Shown one piece after another: positions 53,940 through 62,172 of a stretch of 64,000 bases of DNA. The DNA lies in assembly GCA_020635035.1 (NCBI GenBank), contig JACKAO010000006.1:248001-312000 (forward strand), read 5' to 3'. Both the position numbers and the translations under genes were made by a program. Source of the stretch: Calditrichia bacterium (lineage in GTDB: Bacteria > Calditrichota > Calditrichia > Calditrichales > J004). Under the pieces are notes generated by a model. The model did not search any database. It was given only the letters and a program-made list of their open reading frames with translations, and was not told the origin of the DNA. Numbering within the stretch: the stretch's first letter is position 1; the number at the start of each line of letters is the position of its first letter.

Positions 53940-55697
53940 ATGTTTAAGAAATTATTTATTTTTTTGCTTGTATTCGGTTCATATGTATTGGCTCAGAATC
54001 CTGTAACTGTTGACCAGCTGAGCAAACATGTCCACTTTTTAGCATCGGATAAATTAGAAGGCAGACTCCCGGGAACTGAAGGCGGCATGGCAGCTGCAAA
54101 TTATGTTGAATCTCAATTTAAAGCTTACGGATTGCAACCGCTCACAGATAGCGGATTCCAGGATTTTAAAGTAGTTAGTAAAGTTGAGCTTGCAACTAAA
54201 AATACTATGAAAGTCGGCGAGCAAATTTATACAGTTGAAGAAGATTTTATTCCTGTTGGTTTTACAGATAATAAAAGTCTTGAAGCAGGAGTCGTTTTCG
54301 CCGGATATGGCTTTGTAATAGATACTGATTCATTGAAATGGGATGATTTTTCGGGAATTGATGTTGATGGTAAGTGGGTGATTATACTGCGTGGTGATCC
54401 AGAAAACAGCCCCCATGGCGGTGCTTATTATGAACATAGTGCATTACGCAAAAAAGCACTGAATGCAACTGATAATGGTGCACTTGGAGTATTATTTGTT
54501 TCAGGACCCGAATACGACGATGAAGATGAACTAATGCGTCTGGCGTTTGATCAGAGTAAATCTAATGCCGGTGTTCCTGTGATAAACATTAAAAGGAGTG
54601 TCGCTGATTTTATACTGGCTGGAAAAGGAACTACAATTGCTGAACTCGAGAAAAAATTAAATAGTGACAAAAAAGCTAATTCTTTTGAAATACCTGTTAC
54701 AGTTTCTGCATCTGCAGAAGTAAATCTTGTTAAAGTACAAACCCGTAATGTTTTAGCGGTACTACCCGGCTCAGATGAAACTCTTAAAGACCAGTATATT
54801 GTTGTAGGTGCTCATTATGATCACCTTGGTTATGGGGGCAGGGGAAGTGGTTCAAGGACTCCCGATACAGTTGCAATACACAATGGCGCAGATGATAATG
54901 CATCCGGTGTAAGCAGTATGCTTGAAATCGCAGAGTACTTTTCCGCAATGAAAACCAAAAGATCTATTTTATTCATGGCTTTTGGTGCCGAAGAAATGGG
55001 GTTATTAGGTTCAAAATATTTTGTAAATAATCCACTTATCGATCTTAAAAAAATTGATATTATGTATAATCTTGATATGGTTGGCAGACTAGATTCGGTT
55101 GATAAAGGCTTAACACTGGGGGGAACAGGTACAGCTGAAGGGTTGGAAGATTTTATCAAAAAAGAAAGTGAAAAATTTGATTTAAAAGTTAAGACTTCAC
55201 CCGAAGGAACAGGGCCTTCAGATCATGCAACATTTTATCTTGAAAATATTCCTGTACTGTTTTTCTTTACCGGGACGCATGATGACTATCATACATACCG
55301 AGATGACAGTGATAAAATCAATTATGAAGGAATGAAAAAAGTAGCAGATTTTGCCATTGATTTGATTAATTACCATGCAAACAATGAAGAAATGTTAACC
55401 TTCACAGAAGCCGGTTCCAAAGAAGAAAGACGCAGCATGCGTTTTAAAGTAACTTTGGGAATAATACCGGATTATGCTTCAGATTCCGGTGGATTACGCC
55501 TGGATGGCGTTAACAAAGATGGACCTGCGGATAAAGCGGGGATGCAAAAAGGCGACATTGTTGTAAAAATGGGTGATAAACCAGTTTCAAACATATATGA
55601 TTATATGGCAAGGTTAGGTGAATTTAAAAAAGGTGAGCAAGTTGTGGTAGAAGTTTTACGTGGTGATGAAAAGTTAGAGCTGAATGTAACATTCTGA
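53940..55697 (+). CDS. secreted M28-family metallopeptidase with PA and PDZ domains
   Basis: The 585-residue product has signal peptide MFKKLFIFLLVFGSYVLA. A PA-like insert occupies about 110-250. The two-zinc M28 site is complete: His292 (GAHYDHLG), bridging Asp319 (NGADDNASG), catalytic Glu351 with Glu352 (FGAEEMG), Asp379 (YNLDMVG) and His451 (DDYHTYRD). A C-terminal PDZ domain (about 505-585, GLRLDGVNKDGPADKAGMQKGDIVVKMGD) should bind peptide ends or cargo. It is probably a periplasmic or secreted aminopeptidase. Confidence 0.93.
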   Translation: MFKKLFIFLLVFGSYVLAQNPVTVDQLSKHVHFLASDKLEGRLPGTEGGMAAANYVESQFKAYGLQPLTDSGFQDFKVVSKVELATKNTMKVGEQIYTVEEDFIPVGFTDNKSLEAGVVFAGYGFVIDTDSLKWDDFSGIDVDGKWVIILRGDPENSPHGGAYYEHSALRKKALNATDNGALGVLFVSGPEYDDEDELMRLAFDQSKSNAGVPVINIKRSVADFILAGKGTTIAELEKKLNSDKKANSFEIPVTVSASAEVNLVKVQTRNVLAVLPGSDETLKDQYIVVGAHYDHLGYGGRGSGSRTPDTVAIHNGADDNASGVSSMLEIAEYFSAMKTKRSILFMAFGAEEMGLLGSKYFVNNPLIDLKKIDIMYNLDMVGRLDSVDKGLTLGGTGTAEGLEDFIKKESEKFDLKVKTSPEGTGPSDHATFYLENIPVLFFFTGTHDDYHTYRDDSDKINYEGMKKVADFAIDLINYHANNEEMLTFTEAGSKEERRSMRFKVTLGIIPDYASDSGGLRLDGVNKDGPADKAGMQKGDIVVKMGDKPVSNIYDYMARLGEFKKGEQVVVEVLRGDEKLELNVTF

Positions 55698-55776
55698 TTA
55701 TAAACGGCAGGATTGACAAGTTTCATCACGGCGTCTAAATTGATATTATCACTTATCATCAGGAAACTGATTTTTT

Positions 55777-56280
55777 ATGAATGAAGTCTGGAAAAAGTTT
55801 GAAGAAAACGGATTGACACATAGTTCTGTGCATCATGTGATGGCCATTTATGAATTGCTTAAAAAAAATGGTTATGCACGCGGGATAGATGTTGCCAATT
55901 ATCTGGATATAAGTCGCAGCAGTGTTTCGGTTACGTTACACAAACTTCAGGCTAAAGGCTATATTGTAGAAGATGAGAATAAATTCTACCAGTTGACGGA
56001 AGAAGGAAAAGAATTATCAAATGACGTTCTCAGTATCCGGCGGATTGTAAAAATGTTTTTTACGCAGGTTTTAAATCTGCCGGAAAATATTGCGGAAGAA
56101 GATGCTTGCAAAATAGAGCACTTGCTGAATAATAAAACCGGTGAGATGCTTTTTAAATTTGTAAGCTATTACATGTCTTCTGAAGCACACTGCACAGAAT
56201 TTCGGGAAAAATATAAAAAATATATTCATAAGTGCACAGATGACTGCCTGATCTGTGATGATGATTGTTTTATTAAATAA
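55777..56280 (+). CDS. DtxR/MntR-family metal-dependent regulator with extra Cys cluster
   Basis: The 167-residue product has a winged helix at about 15-75 (GIDVANYLDISRSSVSVTLHKLQAKGYIVED). The dimerisation/metal domain includes EEDACKIEHLL (Cys111, Glu114, His115), matching the DtxR metal site. The C-terminus carries Cys139 and a C-x3-C-x2-C-x3-C motif (153, 157, 160, 164) that ordinary MntR/DtxR members lack. It may bind an iron-sulfur cluster or zinc. No metal transporter is next to it. Confidence 0.85.
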   Translation: MNEVWKKFEENGLTHSSVHHVMAIYELLKKNGYARGIDVANYLDISRSSVSVTLHKLQAKGYIVEDENKFYQLTEEGKELSNDVLSIRRIVKMFFTQVLNLPENIAEEDACKIEHLLNNKTGEMLFKFVSYYMSSEAHCTEFREKYKKYIHKCTDDCLICDDDCFIK

Positions 56281-56331
56281 TATTTGCGTGAAAGACCTGT
56301 ATTAAATACTCTTTTACCTTCCTAAAAAGAA

Positions 56332-56970
56332 TTGCAAAGAAAATTGGTCAACCCTAACTTATTTGCTGTGAAAATACTGATTTTAACTACCTTTCTTTCA
56401 CTATTAATGCTGATTCCTATGCAGGCATCTGAAGATCAGAACAATCTTAAATGGATTGAAAATAACCTGATTACAGTATTTGACAGCCTGGCATTGAAGA
56501 AAATTATTTCAAAAGAAGAAGCAGCAAATATTGAATTTGGAGTTGTTTCGGGTGAAAAAAAAGGCTTTCTGAAAAACACACTAATTCAGTGGCTCGAGCA
56601 GGGAAATCCACCTGAAAAACTAAAATCTGAAAGCAAAATATACGTTGAACAATTCAATATTCGGATCGTTTATCAACAGGAAGCAACTGGGTTCCTGGGG
56701 CTTTCGACCGAATATGTCCGCAAAAATAATATTGTACTTAGTGGCTGGATTGGAAATGCGGATGGCAGTAAACTAAAAGTTTTAAATATTAACAAAGAAT
56801 TCAGCGAGAAAGTAAAAACAGATAATTTAGCGGAACTTGAAGAAAGTCCCTACAGCTTTACACGAGGCAACACTCAGGAACTTTCGATCTGGACAAGCAC
56901 GATTGAACCGGTTATGGCAATAAGTTCTGTTGCAATAATTGTTTACCTGTTTTTCTCTGTTCGCAGTTGA
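56332..56970 (+). CDS. membrane-anchored periplasmic protein, unknown function
   Basis: The 212-residue product has a hydrophobic signal (about 13-32, VKILILTTFLSLLMLIPMQA) and a C-terminal membrane span (about 192-210, EPVMAISSVAIIVYLFFSVRS). Between them lies a mixed alpha/beta domain of about 155 residues with no motif I recognise. The start is uncertain: TTG at 56332 gives a normal n-region, GTG at 56368 is an alternative, and neither has a good ribosome site. It lies 22 bases before bamD on the same strand, so an envelope role is possible. Confidence 0.68.
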   Translation: MQRKLVNPNLFAVKILILTTFLSLLMLIPMQASEDQNNLKWIENNLITVFDSLALKKIISKEEAANIEFGVVSGEKKGFLKNTLIQWLEQGNPPEKLKSESKIYVEQFNIRIVYQQEATGFLGLSTEYVRKNNIVLSGWIGNADGSKLKVLNINKEFSEKVKTDNLAELEESPYSFTRGNTQELSIWTSTIEPVMAISSVAIIVYLFFSVRS

Positions 56971-56992
56971 TTCTGATCGTGGAGATTTTAAT

Positions 56993-57754
56993 TTGAAATA
57001 TTTTGTATTAATTCTAGTAACTTTTTCCCTTTTTTATTGCAGTGGAAACAAGCCAACACCGGAATGGACTGCTAAAGATTATTATCACGCTGCAAAAGAA
57101 AAATATGATGATGAAAGCTATTTCGAAGCGGTGAATGATTTTACGGTCGTTTTACTTAGATTTGCAGGAAGCAGTGTTGCCGACAGCGCTCAATATTATA
57201 TGGCAGATTCCCATTATGAAATGGGTGACTATCTTATTGGTGCAGTGGAATTTGAAAAGCTTATTAATGATATGAACAGAAGTCCGCTTGTACCCCAGGC
57301 GCAGCTTCGGCTTGCACAATGTTATTATGAGCTGTCACCCAGGGCAGCTTTGGATCAGGAATACACAGAAAAAGCAATAAAAGAATATCAATATTTTATT
57401 GAAGAAAATCCTACTCACCCTAAAAAAGAACAGGCTGAAAAGCGAATTAATGAATTGCGCAATAAATTAGCGGAAAAAGAATACAATAATGCCGAGATTT
57501 ATCGCAAGATGAAAGAGTTCGACGCGGCTATTATTTACTATGATCAGGTTCTTACAAAATATTATGATACAGAATGGGCAGATGATGCACTTCTTGGTAA
57601 AATTCATACGCTTATCGAAACAGAAAACTTTGATCAGGCGCAGTTAGAAATTTCCAAATTTGAGCAGCAATTTCCATCCAGTGAATTGATGGAAAATTTA
57701 AAAGAATATAAAACACAACTATCTCAGATTGAGGATGAAATAGTCCACGAATGA
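56993..57754 (+). CDS. bamD: BamD-like outer-membrane assembly lipoprotein
   Basis: The 253-residue product starts at TTG 56993, 7 bases after GGAGA. The lipoprotein signal ends in SLFYCSG with the lipidated Cys at about 16; Tyr at -1 is unusual. Five TPR-like units follow, including DYYHAAKEKYDDESYFEAVNDFTVVLLRFAGSS and AIKEYQYFIEENPTHPKKEQAEKRI. BamD is an essential partner of BamA in inserting barrels. It overlaps nadD by 4 bases. Confidence 0.9.
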   Translation: MKYFVLILVTFSLFYCSGNKPTPEWTAKDYYHAAKEKYDDESYFEAVNDFTVVLLRFAGSSVADSAQYYMADSHYEMGDYLIGAVEFEKLINDMNRSPLVPQAQLRLAQCYYELSPRAALDQEYTEKAIKEYQYFIEENPTHPKKEQAEKRINELRNKLAEKEYNNAEIYRKMKEFDAAIIYYDQVLTKYYDTEWADDALLGKIHTLIETENFDQAQLEISKFEQQFPSSELMENLKEYKTQLSQIEDEIVHE

Positions 57755-58344
57755 TTCACAGCGAGAAAGCCATCGGACTTTTTGGCGGGACGTTTGACCC
57801 GGTTCATATCGGTCATTTAATTGTTGCTGAATGGCTTTCTGAAGTACTTAAAATAAAAACCACATATTTTATCCCTGCAAAAATTCACCCCTTTGTTTCA
57901 AAATCGAATATTTCTTCTAGTGACAACAGAATAGAGATGCTTTCTTTAGCACTAAAAGAATATCCTGATTTTAAGATAAGTGATGTTGAAATTAAACGCC
58001 AGGAAGTCTCCTATACAATAGATACCATAAAGTTTTTTAAAGATGAATTTCCTGACAGCGAATTGTATTTTTATATGGGAATGGATAATCTCAATACACT
58101 TGAGCAATGGAAAGATCCTAATGAGATTTTGAAAATGTGTTATGTTGTAGTGTACAACAGGGGGATCGAATTAAAAGCAAAAGATTGGCTTGAACATCCC
58201 AAGGTTATTCATGTAGATAGTCCGTTGATTGAAATATCCAGCAGTCACATCCGACACAGAATTAAAAAAGGGATGGCTTACAGGAGCCTTGTTCCCAATC
58301 AGGTGTTCGAGTATATTAATCAAAAAAGATTATATCTGTATTAA
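57751..58344 (+). CDS. nadD: nicotinate-nucleotide adenylyltransferase
   Basis: The 197-residue enzyme forms nicotinate adenine dinucleotide from NaMN and ATP. The nucleotidyltransferase motif is GGTFDPVHIGH (about 11-21) and the C-terminal motif is ISSSHIRHRIKKG. The FYMGMDNLNTLEQW segment is typical of NadD. The start overlaps the bamD stop (ATGA). Confidence 0.95.
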   Translation: MIHSEKAIGLFGGTFDPVHIGHLIVAEWLSEVLKIKTTYFIPAKIHPFVSKSNISSSDNRIEMLSLALKEYPDFKISDVEIKRQEVSYTIDTIKFFKDEFPDSELYFYMGMDNLNTLEQWKDPNEILKMCYVVVYNRGIELKAKDWLEHPKVIHVDSPLIEISSSHIRHRIKKGMAYRSLVPNQVFEYINQKRLYLY

Positions 58345-58359
58345 AATAGAGAATATTGC

Positions 58360-58653
58360 TTGTTTCTTGCAAAAGTCGTTGGCTCGGTTTGGGCAACAAA
58401 AAAAACGGACAATCTTAATAATTTAAAGTTTCTTGTTGTCCACCCGCTAAACCTGAAAAAGGATCCACTGACAGATGTGGTGATCGTGGCGGATGTGCTG
58501 GGAGCAGGTGTTGGTGAAACAGTAATTTGTGCTTATGGACATGCTGCGCGCAAAGCCATTTTGCCTGACAATCCTGCAAGTCTTAGTATTGAAGCTGCGG
58601 TAGTTGCAATTGTTGATAAGATAGATTTGGATAGTTCAAAAATCGCAGAATAA
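58360..58653 (+). CDS. EutN/CcmL-family microcompartment vertex protein
   Basis: The 97-residue product starts at TTG 58360 with AGAGAA 6 bases upstream. It matches the pentameric BMC vertex family throughout: FLAKVVGSVWATKKTDNLNN at the start, FLVVHPLNLKKDPLTDVVIVADVLGAGVGETVIC in the middle, and AYGHAARKAI with IEAAVVAIVDKID at the end. Vertex proteins close the corners of bacterial microcompartments. No hexameric BMC shell gene occurs in this window, so it is either a satellite of a distant locus or an orphan with another role. It is 15 bases after nadD and 21 bases before the ACT gene. Confidence 0.9.
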   Translation: MFLAKVVGSVWATKKTDNLNNLKFLVVHPLNLKKDPLTDVVIVADVLGAGVGETVICAYGHAARKAILPDNPASLSIEAAVVAIVDKIDLDSSKIAE

Positions 58654-58674
58654 AATTCAAAGATAGGTGAAAGA

Positions 58675-59127
58675 ATGGCACAAATCAGTGAAAGCGAAAT
58701 ACGAAGAATAGCCGAACAGGCCATTGAAAAACTTGGAGAACACGCTACCAAAGCTAATATTGAAAAAGTTGTACATGAAACAGTGGACCGCCTTCAAAAT
58801 GAAAAAATGTCCACACCTTCGGAAACGGTAAAAATACCGCATCAGCATAAGAGTGGCGAGCGAGTAATTGTAACTGCATTCGGGAAAAATAAAATTGGAA
58901 TCCTTGCAGGTTTAACCGGATGTCTGGCGGCTACAAACTGTGATGTTATTGATCTTTCCCAGAAAATATTAAAAGAATTTTTCACGATTATGCTGCTTAT
59001 TGATATCACACATTCCGCAGAAACTTTTGAGTCAATCAAGCAAAAACTCATTGAGACAGGTGAAAAGTTTGATCTTAAAGTTGTTGTGCAGCATGAACAA
59101 ATCTTTAAATCGATGCACAGGATATAA
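58675..59127 (+). CDS. ACT-domain protein (UPF0237) with a two-helix N-terminal extension
   Basis: The 150-residue product has its ACT domain at 62-150 (GERVIVTAFGKNKIGILAGLTG ... VVVQHEQIFKSMHRI), matching UPF0237, whose members are normally about 90 residues. The extra 61 residues hold two amphipathic helices (4-20, SESEIRRIAEQAIEKLG, and 26-42, KANIEKVVHETVDRLQN) and a polar linker (43-61). These resemble the encapsulation peptides of microcompartment cargo. AGGTGAAAG precedes the ATG. It is followed after two bases by the UPF0210 gene, its usual partner. Confidence 0.88.
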   Translation: MAQISESEIRRIAEQAIEKLGEHATKANIEKVVHETVDRLQNEKMSTPSETVKIPHQHKSGERVIVTAFGKNKIGILAGLTGCLAATNCDVIDLSQKILKEFFTIMLLIDITHSAETFESIKQKLIETGEKFDLKVVVQHEQIFKSMHRI

Positions 59128-59129
59128 TC

Positions 59130-60491
59130 ATGCAAATAGAACTGGCTGAAATTCTAGAAACCATCCGTATGACGGAAGTTGAGCATTTTGATATCCGCAC
59201 GGTTACAATGGGTATAAATCTCAAGGACTGTACAAGTGATAATCTTGAAACTCTAAAAAGAAACATTTACGAAAAAATAACCCGTACAGCTTCGGAGCAC
59301 GTTAAAACTGCAAAGCTGGTTGAATCCCAATATGGAATTTCTATTGCCAATAAACGCATTTCAATAACTCCGTTGTCATTAGTAGCAGATGGTTTTCATC
59401 CTGAAGATTTTGTTGAAATTGCCACGGTTATGGATAAAGCTGCTTCCGAATTGGGTATCGATTACCTTGGCGGATATTCTGCACTTGTTCAAAAAGGTTT
59501 CAGTAAGGGTGATCTGAACTTAATCAAATCAATTCCTGAGACACTTTCATCAACAAAACACATCTGCTCGTCGATTAATGTTGCAACGACCAAAGCCGGT
59601 ATTAATATGGATGCGGTTTATTTAATGGCAAAAATAATTAAGCAAACTGCCGAAAAAACGGCTGACAGAGACGGTATTGGATGTGCGAAACTGGTTGTTT
59701 TTGCCAATGTCCCGGAAGACAATCCATTTATAGCCGGAGCATTTCATGGCGTGAGTGAACCGGATATTGTTGTTAATGTTGGAATCAGTGGCCCCGGTGT
59801 GATTCTTAAAGCTGTTCAGGAATCACCGGAGAGTGATTTTGCAACTTTAAGTGACCGTATCCGCAGAATGGCATTCAAAATAACGCGTGCCGGAGAGTTT
59901 ATCGGGCGTAAAGTTGCAGAATTACAAAACATTCCTTTCGGAATTGTGGATATATCGCTTGCTCCAACACCAATGCCAGGAGACAGCATTGCAGATATTA
60001 TTAAAGCAATGGGCATTGAAGATGTAGGTGGCGCCGGAACAACCGCAGCTTTAGCACTCCTGAATGATGCTGTAAAGCGCGGTGGGTTAATGGCATCTTC
60101 TCATGTTGGCGGAATGAGCGGAGCCTTTATTCCCGTTTCAGAAGATGACGGCATGATAAAGGCTGCTGAAAAAGGTAACATTACCCTCGAAAAGCTGGAA
60201 GCTATGACAAGTGTCTGCAGTGTCGGTATAGATATGGTCGCCGTACCAGGTGACACTTCTGCTGAAGTTATCGCCGGTTTAATTGCTGACGAGTGTGCAA
60301 TTGGCGTTACAAACAATAAAACAACTGCTGTCAGAGTAATTCCGGTTCCCGGGAAAAGTGTTGGCCAGGCAGCTGATTATGGAGGACTTCTTGGTATTGC
60401 TCCGGTCATGCCTATTTCTAAATTAAACAACAGTAATTTTATAAAGCGTGGCGGCAGAATTCCCGCCCCTGCAAAAGGAATTAACAACTAA
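59130..60491 (+). CDS. UPF0210/DUF711 family protein (PFL-like fold)
   Basis: The 453-residue product matches UPF0210 over its length: EVEHFDIRTVTMGINLKDC near the start, FHGVSEPDIVVNVGISGPGV in the middle, and IVDISLAPTPMPGDSIADIIKAMGIEDVGGAGTTAAL with SVGIDMVAVPGD later. The family's fold resembles pyruvate formate-lyase, but I see no C-terminal glycyl-radical motif. It commonly sits after a UPF0237 ACT gene, as here. The biochemical function is not established. Confidence 0.88.
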   Translation: MQIELAEILETIRMTEVEHFDIRTVTMGINLKDCTSDNLETLKRNIYEKITRTASEHVKTAKLVESQYGISIANKRISITPLSLVADGFHPEDFVEIATVMDKAASELGIDYLGGYSALVQKGFSKGDLNLIKSIPETLSSTKHICSSINVATTKAGINMDAVYLMAKIIKQTAEKTADRDGIGCAKLVVFANVPEDNPFIAGAFHGVSEPDIVVNVGISGPGVILKAVQESPESDFATLSDRIRRMAFKITRAGEFIGRKVAELQNIPFGIVDISLAPTPMPGDSIADIIKAMGIEDVGGAGTTAALALLNDAVKRGGLMASSHVGGMSGAFIPVSEDDGMIKAAEKGNITLEKLEAMTSVCSVGIDMVAVPGDTSAEVIAGLIADECAIGVTNNKTTAVRVIPVPGKSVGQAADYGGLLGIAPVMPISKLNNSNFIKRGGRIPAPAKGINN

Positions 60492-60495
60492 TTAT

Positions 60496-61362
60496 ATGTC
60501 AGACCAAAGACTTATTAATGTAGCTATAGGACAGGTTGGCCCTATACTGGCAGACCTTGACAGAAATATAGAAAAACATTGTGATTTTATTGAAAAAGCA
60601 TTAGAACAAAATGCCGATATGATTGTTTTTCCGGAACTTTCTCTTACCGGTTATTCTCTGAAAGATGCAACCTTTGATGTAGCTTTGAAAAAGGATGATG
60701 CTAAACTCGATAAAATTAAAAAGCTAAGCAGCCACATTTCGGTTTCCTGCGGGTTTGTTGAATTGGGTGACAGGTTTGAATTTTACAACACGCAGTTATT
60801 TTTTGAAAAAGGTGAATTATTAAGCCGCCACAGAAAAGTTTATTTACCAACATATGGTGTGTTTGAAGAAGAAAGATACTTTTCATCCGGCAACCGGTTT
60901 AAAGTATTCAATTCTCAGCTTGCTCCTATGGGAATTTTGATTTGTGAAGATATCTGGCATGCGGCTTCAGGATTAATTCTTGCTCTTGATGGTGCGTCGA
61001 TCATGCTTGTAAGTGCGGCAGGGCTAACACGCGGAACATCAAAAGGGCAGAAACCGGAAAATGTTTCTGCCTGGGAAACAATTGTTAAATCTTTAGCAAT
61101 TTCAACCACCTCCTATGTTGTTTTTGTCAACAGGGTTGGAGTAGAAGACGGGCTTGTTTTCTGGGGTGGATCAGAAGTAATTTTACCAACCGGCCAAATG
61201 CTTAAGAAGGCAGAATATTATAACGAACAACTTCTAACAGTTACGATTGATATGCATCAGTTGAAACATGCCCGCCTGAATACCACTCTTTTAAGTGATG
61301 AAAAACTGCCTGTCCTGATTGATGAGTTTTCCCGCATACATCAAAAAAACAAAGATTATTAA
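60496..61362 (+). CDS. nitrilase/carbon-nitrogen hydrolase family protein
   Basis: The 288-residue product starts at ATG 60496. The catalytic triad is complete: Glu47 (FPELSLTGY), Lys114 (SRHRKVYLPTYG) and Cys150 (ILICEDIWH). The segment PTYGVFEEERYF resembles the glutaminase half of NAD synthetase, but no synthetase domain follows. It is an amidase of unknown substrate. It lies 4 bases after UPF0210 with no strong ribosome site of its own, so it is probably coupled to it. Confidence 0.88.
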   Translation: MSDQRLINVAIGQVGPILADLDRNIEKHCDFIEKALEQNADMIVFPELSLTGYSLKDATFDVALKKDDAKLDKIKKLSSHISVSCGFVELGDRFEFYNTQLFFEKGELLSRHRKVYLPTYGVFEEERYFSSGNRFKVFNSQLAPMGILICEDIWHAASGLILALDGASIMLVSAAGLTRGTSKGQKPENVSAWETIVKSLAISTTSYVVFVNRVGVEDGLVFWGGSEVILPTGQMLKKAEYYNEQLLTVTIDMHQLKHARLNTTLLSDEKLPVLIDEFSRIHQKNKDY

Positions 61363-61467
61363 CTATTTGAATGTAAAAAGTGTGTAAAAAGAAATTTTTT
61401 GCTCTTATAAATTAAAAAAACTAAATTCGGCACTTTAAAAGAAATAATGGGAAGCAAGGGAGGATTA

Positions 61468-61944
61468 ATGGATCTCAAAGAAATACGACAACTAATAAAA
61501 ATGGTGGAAACCGCAGAAATCACTGAATTTGAAATTGAAGAAAAAGGAAATAAAATAAGAATAAGTAAGTCCTTTCCTGCTAATTCTCAGCCTGAAATGC
61601 ACATCATGCCGGCCATGATGCCGCAAATGCAGCAATCTGCTCCGGCAATGCCTGCACAGGCAGCTGCGAGTCCTGCAACCGAAGCCAAAAAGGTAAAAGA
61701 AAACATAATTGAAGTACGTTCTCCAATGGTGGGTACTTTTTACAGAGCTCCTTCCCCCGATTCAGATCCATATACCGAAATTGGAAAATCAGTTAAGCCA
61801 GGCGATACCTTGTGTATAGTAGAAGCGATGAAATTAATGAATGAAATTGAAGCTGAAGTTTCAGGAAAAATTACAGAGATACTTGCCGAAAACGGTCAAC
61901 CAGTTGAGTACAACCAGGTATTATTTCTTGTAGAAAAAGCCTAA
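61468..61944 (+). CDS. accB: biotin carboxyl carrier protein of acetyl-CoA carboxylase
   Basis: The 158-residue product has an N-terminal helix (MDLKEIRQLIKMVE). A Pro/Ala/Met/Gln-rich linker (about 41-72) leads to the biotinyl domain with EAMKLMNEI, biotin on Lys122. I start at ATG 61468, behind GGGAGG; the ATG at 61447 lacks a site. It carries carboxybiotin between AccC and the carboxyltransferase. A terminator separates it from accC. Confidence 0.95.
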   Translation: MDLKEIRQLIKMVETAEITEFEIEEKGNKIRISKSFPANSQPEMHIMPAMMPQMQQSAPAMPAQAAASPATEAKKVKENIIEVRSPMVGTFYRAPSPDSDPYTEIGKSVKPGDTLCIVEAMKLMNEIEAEVSGKITEILAENGQPVEYNQVLFLVEKA

Positions 61945-61968
61945 GCACTTATCATTTAAAAATGGAAA

Positions 61969-62001
61969 GGGTGGAAATTGTTTGTTTTCCACCCTTTTTT
62001 T
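61969..62001 (+). terminator. intrinsic terminator between accB and accC
   Basis: GGGTGGAAA (61969-61977), loop TTGTTTGT, TTTCCACCC (61986-61994), then at least six T. Confidence 0.93.
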
Positions 62002-62172
62002 ATTTTAAATATTCACTATCCGTTATTTATCTTGCCTTTACGCTTGTAATGATTTATTTAAAATTCTAAATTTATTCTCTTTAATCAAACATTATAAAGG
62101 TATGGTGAAAATTACTTATTTCTTTGTGTTAAAAGGAGAAATTACACCAATTGATGCCTTAAGGGAGGGGAT

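Noticed and set aside
58360..61362. A complete microcompartment operon
   Set aside because: Only the vertex protein is recognisable; no BMC-H or BMC-T shell gene, aldehyde dehydrogenase or glycyl-radical enzyme is in the window.
60496..61362. Full glutamine-dependent NAD synthetase
   Set aside because: Only the amidase half is present; the following sequence is accB, with no SGGxDS synthetase motif.
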